NCBI GenBank assembly: GCA_963971225.1
Contig: OZ020267.1
Coordinates: forward strand, 108,649,892-108,713,891
DNA: 64,000 nt
From: Melieria omissa
Taxonomy: Eukaryota > Arthropoda > Insecta > Diptera > Ulidiidae
Direction of reading: 5' to 3'
Shown here piece after piece: positions 60,600 to 64,000 of the stretch. Each line of letters begins with the position of its first letter. Within the stretch, counting starts at the first letter, position 1. The translations under genes and the position numbers were made by a program. The notes beneath the pieces were generated by a model, which was given only the letters and a program-made list of their open reading frames with translations, did no database searches and had not been told where the DNA came from.

Positions 60600-62150
60600 G
60601 TGTTATTATTTTTATTATTGATGGGGATAATGCACTGCGACCTAGTAGATCTATTGTGCCCCCTTCTTGGACCTCAAAGACTGTCAGTGAGTCCAGTATC
60701 CAAGAGGAATTTTAGTATGTTTCCTAAACCTCTGGATACCCAGTCTGCACCCGGTATGAGATGGTCTCCCAGGTGCTTCTTTCTCGTATGCATGAGTACA
60801 GGGCATTTTCCTAGTATATGTATTGCAGTCTCGTTTTCCTGCAAACAGAACCTGCAATACCTGTTTTCACGGATTCCTAGTTTAGTTAGATGATAGTTCA
60901 ATCTACAATGCCCTGTAAGCATTCCCGTGATAATCCTAAGATTATTTTTTGATAAAGTCATACATTCCTCGAATCGTTTCCTATTATAGGATCCGATAAC
61001 CGGCTTCGAATGCTCTAGACCTGGTTGATTTCCCCAGTATTGATTCCTTCTGGTTGTCTCGTCCTTTCTCTGTAGAATGGAGGAAGCTCCTATTCCCAAC
61101 CCACAACAAGGTTTTGGCCTGACAAAGGGTGTGGAAGCTCCCCTCCTTGCCAGCTCGTCAGCCCGTTCGTTCCCTTCAATGCTGGTGTGGCCCGGAACCC
61201 AAAGTACCCAGACCTTGTTGTAACGGCCAAGTTCATTCAGCTTCTCCAGGCACTCCAATACCAGTTTCGAGGACACCTGGTAGGACCTAAGAGCCTTGAT
61301 TACCGCTTGGCTGTCAGAAAGGATGGCAATCTTCCGGTTCCGGTAATTCTTCACCAGATTGAAGTGAGCACACCTTTCAATGGCGTACATTTCCGCCTGG
61401 ATAGTGGTGTGCTTTCCCATCGGTTCCGAGTATCGTATCCTCGGCCCATATACTCCTATCCCGGTGCCTTCCTCCGTTAAGGAGCTATCTGTGTACCAGG
61501 ATATCACGTGCTGGTCTATTGGATATGTCTCCGTTATACGTACCCATTTCTTTTTGTTACTAAGTTCAGTTTTGAACCGTTTGGCAAAGCTGAACTTCGG
61601 TGAGATTGTGTTCCTCGGTATTGCAATTTCGGGATGCTGATGCGTGAGAGTATCAATCCTCTTACGACACAGGAATCCCTCAGCCCCGATATTAACATCA
61701 GTCATCCGTAGAAGAGCCATCTTCGCCTGGGTCTGTATGTGCAAGTGAAGAGGTGTGAGTTCAAGAAGAACCTCCAAGGATGCTGTTGCAGACGTTCTCA
61801 TAGCCCCTGTTATGCAAACGCATGCCAGTCTTTGTAGCTTACTGAGCCACACAGCCAAACCATTCGTTATCATGGGTCTTACAATCGCCGTGTAGATCCA
61901 TCTCAGTATAATCGGAGTGCAGCCCCAACTTTTACCTGCTATGGACCTACAGGTCATGAAATCCCTAGTGGCCTTCCTTATTGTTGCCTCTAAGTGTCCT
62001 TTCCAGAGAAGTTTCTGATCTAGTATAATACCTAGATATTTATTTCACCTCCTTCTGGAATTCTATATCTGCCCCATCCAAACGTATAAGTCTAAGAGCA
62101 TTGTATTTTCTTATTTATATTCAGCCCCACCTTTGTGTTTCATTTCTTGG
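60600..62150 (-). mobile_element. 5'-truncated LINE, 3' 1.5 kb
   Basis: The element reads on the minus strand from about 62150, where recognisable reverse-transcriptase sequence (KVGLNINKK) begins, to a 3' untranslated region that ends in AATAATAAAAATAATAA near 60603-60620. Upstream of the long ORF, RLDGADIEFQKEVK and YLGIILDQKLLWKGHLEAT appear in two frames separated by a frameshift near 62042. This is 1.5 kb of an element that would normally be 4-6 kb. Confidence 0.85.
60674..61957 (-). pseudogene. LINE ORF2 fragment: end of reverse transcriptase plus complete RNase H
   Basis: An open frame of 427 codons. Residues 1-60 are the end of the reverse-transcriptase thumb (LQRLACVCITGAMRT), with about ten residues missing before it. 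The RNase H domain runs from about 150 to 275 with all expected acidic residues: D157 (WYTDSS), E189 (QAEMYAIE), D215 (LSDSQA) and D267 (NERADELA), and H257 in WVPGH. The C-terminal region has GHCRLNYHL and a CX2CX8HX4C motif (C368, C371, H380, C385). The Met at 61957 is internal: homologous sequence continues upstream through a frameshift, so the true start is lost. The clade is one of the RNase H-bearing non-LTR groups (I, LOA or relatives); I cannot place it more exactly. Relatively young, since the frame is intact over 1.28 kb. Confidence 0.9.
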
Positions 62151-62510
62151 TTAAATTAATTAATATATAAAATAATTAATAATAAAATAATTATAAAAAT
62201 TACATGAAAATCCACAAATTCCGCTTGATTCCGCGTTACACAAAAAATACAGCAAACTGCAGCCATGTATTGGAGAACTAATGAATTTCGGTTTACTACA
62301 CTCAATTTTTTATGCAAAGTTATTTGCCAGAAACTTTGTTATAAAATTTAACGTAGATCTGAAAGGGTTAACATAATTTATTGTTGTTGTTAATACAGCT
62401 GCTGGCCTGAACTTCAAATGATGAATATGGCATTTCTAGTATTTTGAAATTAATTTAGCGCTTCATTTGCATTAATGTTACTCATACGCCTCCGAGTATC
62501 TTTGGTAGGT
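62151..62510. other. AT-rich non-coding stretch
   Basis: Nothing recognised. Confidence 0.45.
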
Positions 62511-62905
62511 GTGTAATAAATAGTTGAAAAAATGATTTAAAATTATAGAAAGTTTAAAAAAATTAATATTTTAATTCAGTTCAGTGAAACATTTATAGAT
62601 TTAATGTGATATCTAGTTGAAATAATTATTTAAAATTATGGAAAATTAAAAAAAAAATATTTTAATTCAGCTCAGTGAAACAAAAATGCGAGCTTCGAGT
62701 GTTTACTAGTTAAAATAATTTATTGAAAAAAATAATAATAATTTAATATTTAGTCAACTTGTTTAATTTAATGATAATTTATTTATTAAAAAAAAATATA
62801 AAAAAATATATTTTAATTTAGCTCAGTGAAAGAAAATTACGAGTTTCGATTGTTAAATAGTTAAAATAATGTATTAAAAAAAAAAATAACTTAATATTTA
62901 ATTAA
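62511..62905. repeat. Tandem repeat, about 90-150-bp unit, three copies
   Basis: ATTTTAATTYAGYTCAGTGAAA lies at about 62568, 62659 and 62809, followed in two units by a GCGAGCTTCGAGTGTT or ACGAGTTTCGATTGTT block, with TAGTTAAAATAAT words between. Confidence 0.75.
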
Positions 62906-64000
62906 CGTATTCAATTTAATAATATAGAATATTATAAACATATTTATTTATTGCATATATTGTCTTGTTTAAAGTTTTAAATAAAATATTTTATATAAAT
63001 TAACAAAAAATACTTAAATATGAATTACAAAATTGAAATACGAAAACACTTGAAGTAAAATAATAAAAAAAAAACTTAAAATATTGACTTAAAAATGTAT
63101 GCAGAATTATAAACATTTATGCATAGCTCACTGCTCATCTTTGAATCCCACAGCCCACTAAAAGTTAGCAAAATGCCACGCTTTGCTGCTACTGCAATCA
63201 TCCTCAATATAAAATTTCGCTCTATTGCACAACTAACTTATGTTAAAATAATATCTCCGGAAAAAGCAAACTTTTCAAGCGTTGCTGCTGCAACTTTGTG
63301 AGTACAGTTGTTTTTGCGCTTATTTACCAGCAACATTAAACATTTCGCTGGAAATTTACTCAATCACTTGAATACGCTCGGTACGAGCGTAATCTACTCA
63401 AACTTTTCCCCAGAAGTAGTTGAAATAAACCAAAAATTACATGAAAATAAAAGTAAATCTAAAAAAGTTCAAGTAAGTATTCGCATTTTCGTGACCGACC
63501 AGCACGTAAAGTGCTTGCACAACCAAACTTGCTGACACTCGCCCACAACTGTTGGACTATTTTTACTCGATTTTCTTAGTTCGTTTACACAAATCAATGT
63601 TTTCTTCCACCTGTCTACTGAAGCGCCACATTGGCTGACTTCTGTTGCCGTAGTCACTCTGTCGCGTAGCACTTCTCCAACTACAACTACAACACTTTAT
63701 TTCTATTTTGTTCCTTGCTTGCCTTGGGTCATGTTATTCATCTCTAATGTATGTTTCTGCTCAGATTCAATACAACTTTTCTTCGAGCATTGCTGGCGGC
63801 ACTAATTAGAATCGAGAACAACTAAATTAATGTAGAAATCATATTGATTATTTTTATTAGTGTGAAAAATGTTTGGCCCCCCCCCCCCACAAAAAAAATA
63901 AAAAAGACGTGTTGTCATTAATGGCTTAATGGCTAAGCATACAAGCAAATATATGTACACGAATACCTTTGTAAACACATATAAATACATATATATATAT
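62906..64000. other. AT-rich non-coding stretch
   Basis: No gene seen. A run of 13 C lies at about 63877-63889 and a TA run ends the window. Confidence 0.45.

Noticed and set aside
61187..61640. Plus-strand frames opposite the LINE RNase H
   Set aside because: Shadows of the minus-strand LINE coding sequence.

Overview
The window looks like AT-rich, non-coding DNA of a higher fly. The retroelement and mariner remnants, and the SINE with a CCTAA tail, resemble those I know from tephritid fruit flies; that placement is inference and the species is not determined. I found no exon of a host gene that I can support, no rRNA or tRNA gene, no CRISPR array and nothing bacterial. It reads as intergenic DNA or a very long intron.

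Every stretch with recognisable coding similarity is a decayed mobile element. Non-LTR retrotransposon remnants, all on the minus strand, lie at 10.4-11.7 kb (an RTE-like 3' end and an RNase H type), 21.5-21.9, 55.1-55.7 and 60.6-62.15 kb (the best preserved, with a complete RNase H). Three mariner copies lie at 17.65-18.40 kb (minus, perfect terminal repeats, internal deletion), 45.33-46.54 kb (plus, terminal repeats kept, transposase broken) and 58.8-59.5 kb (minus, badly decayed). Two related solo LTRs with ATAT target duplications lie at 25.1-25.5 and 30.0-30.4 kb. Non-autonomous inverted-repeat elements include a piggyBac-like one (11.8-12.3 kb), hAT-like ones with 8-bp duplications (24.97-25.10, 43.42-43.57, 48.80-49.62 kb), a Tc1-like one (41.58-42.94 kb), others at 32.2-33.0, 40.4-40.7 and 40.7-41.2 kb, and a foldback of about 1 kb at 59.5-60.5 kb. 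A tRNA-derived SINE occurs as one near-complete copy (0.64-1.04 kb) and two fragments (21.3 and 24.3 kb).

The rest is dominated by tandem repeats: a 308-bp higher-order satellite at the left edge, 1.9 kb of phased hexanucleotide arrays (4.17-6.10 kb), a 143-bp array (15.5-17.1 kb), a GA-rich minisatellite (48.6-51.0 kb), a polypurine tract (56.1-56.5 kb) and at least eight shorter arrays with unit lengths of roughly 60-210 bp. Mobile elements are often inserted inside these arrays, which gives several two- and three-level nests whose order of events can be read from the sequence.

The observations I rate most worth following are the foldback at 59.5-60.5 kb (a candidate source of long hairpin RNA), the CCTAA tail shared by the SINE and an unrelated LINE, and the LTR-derived tandem repeat present at two loci. 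I did not find a convincing new biological system.
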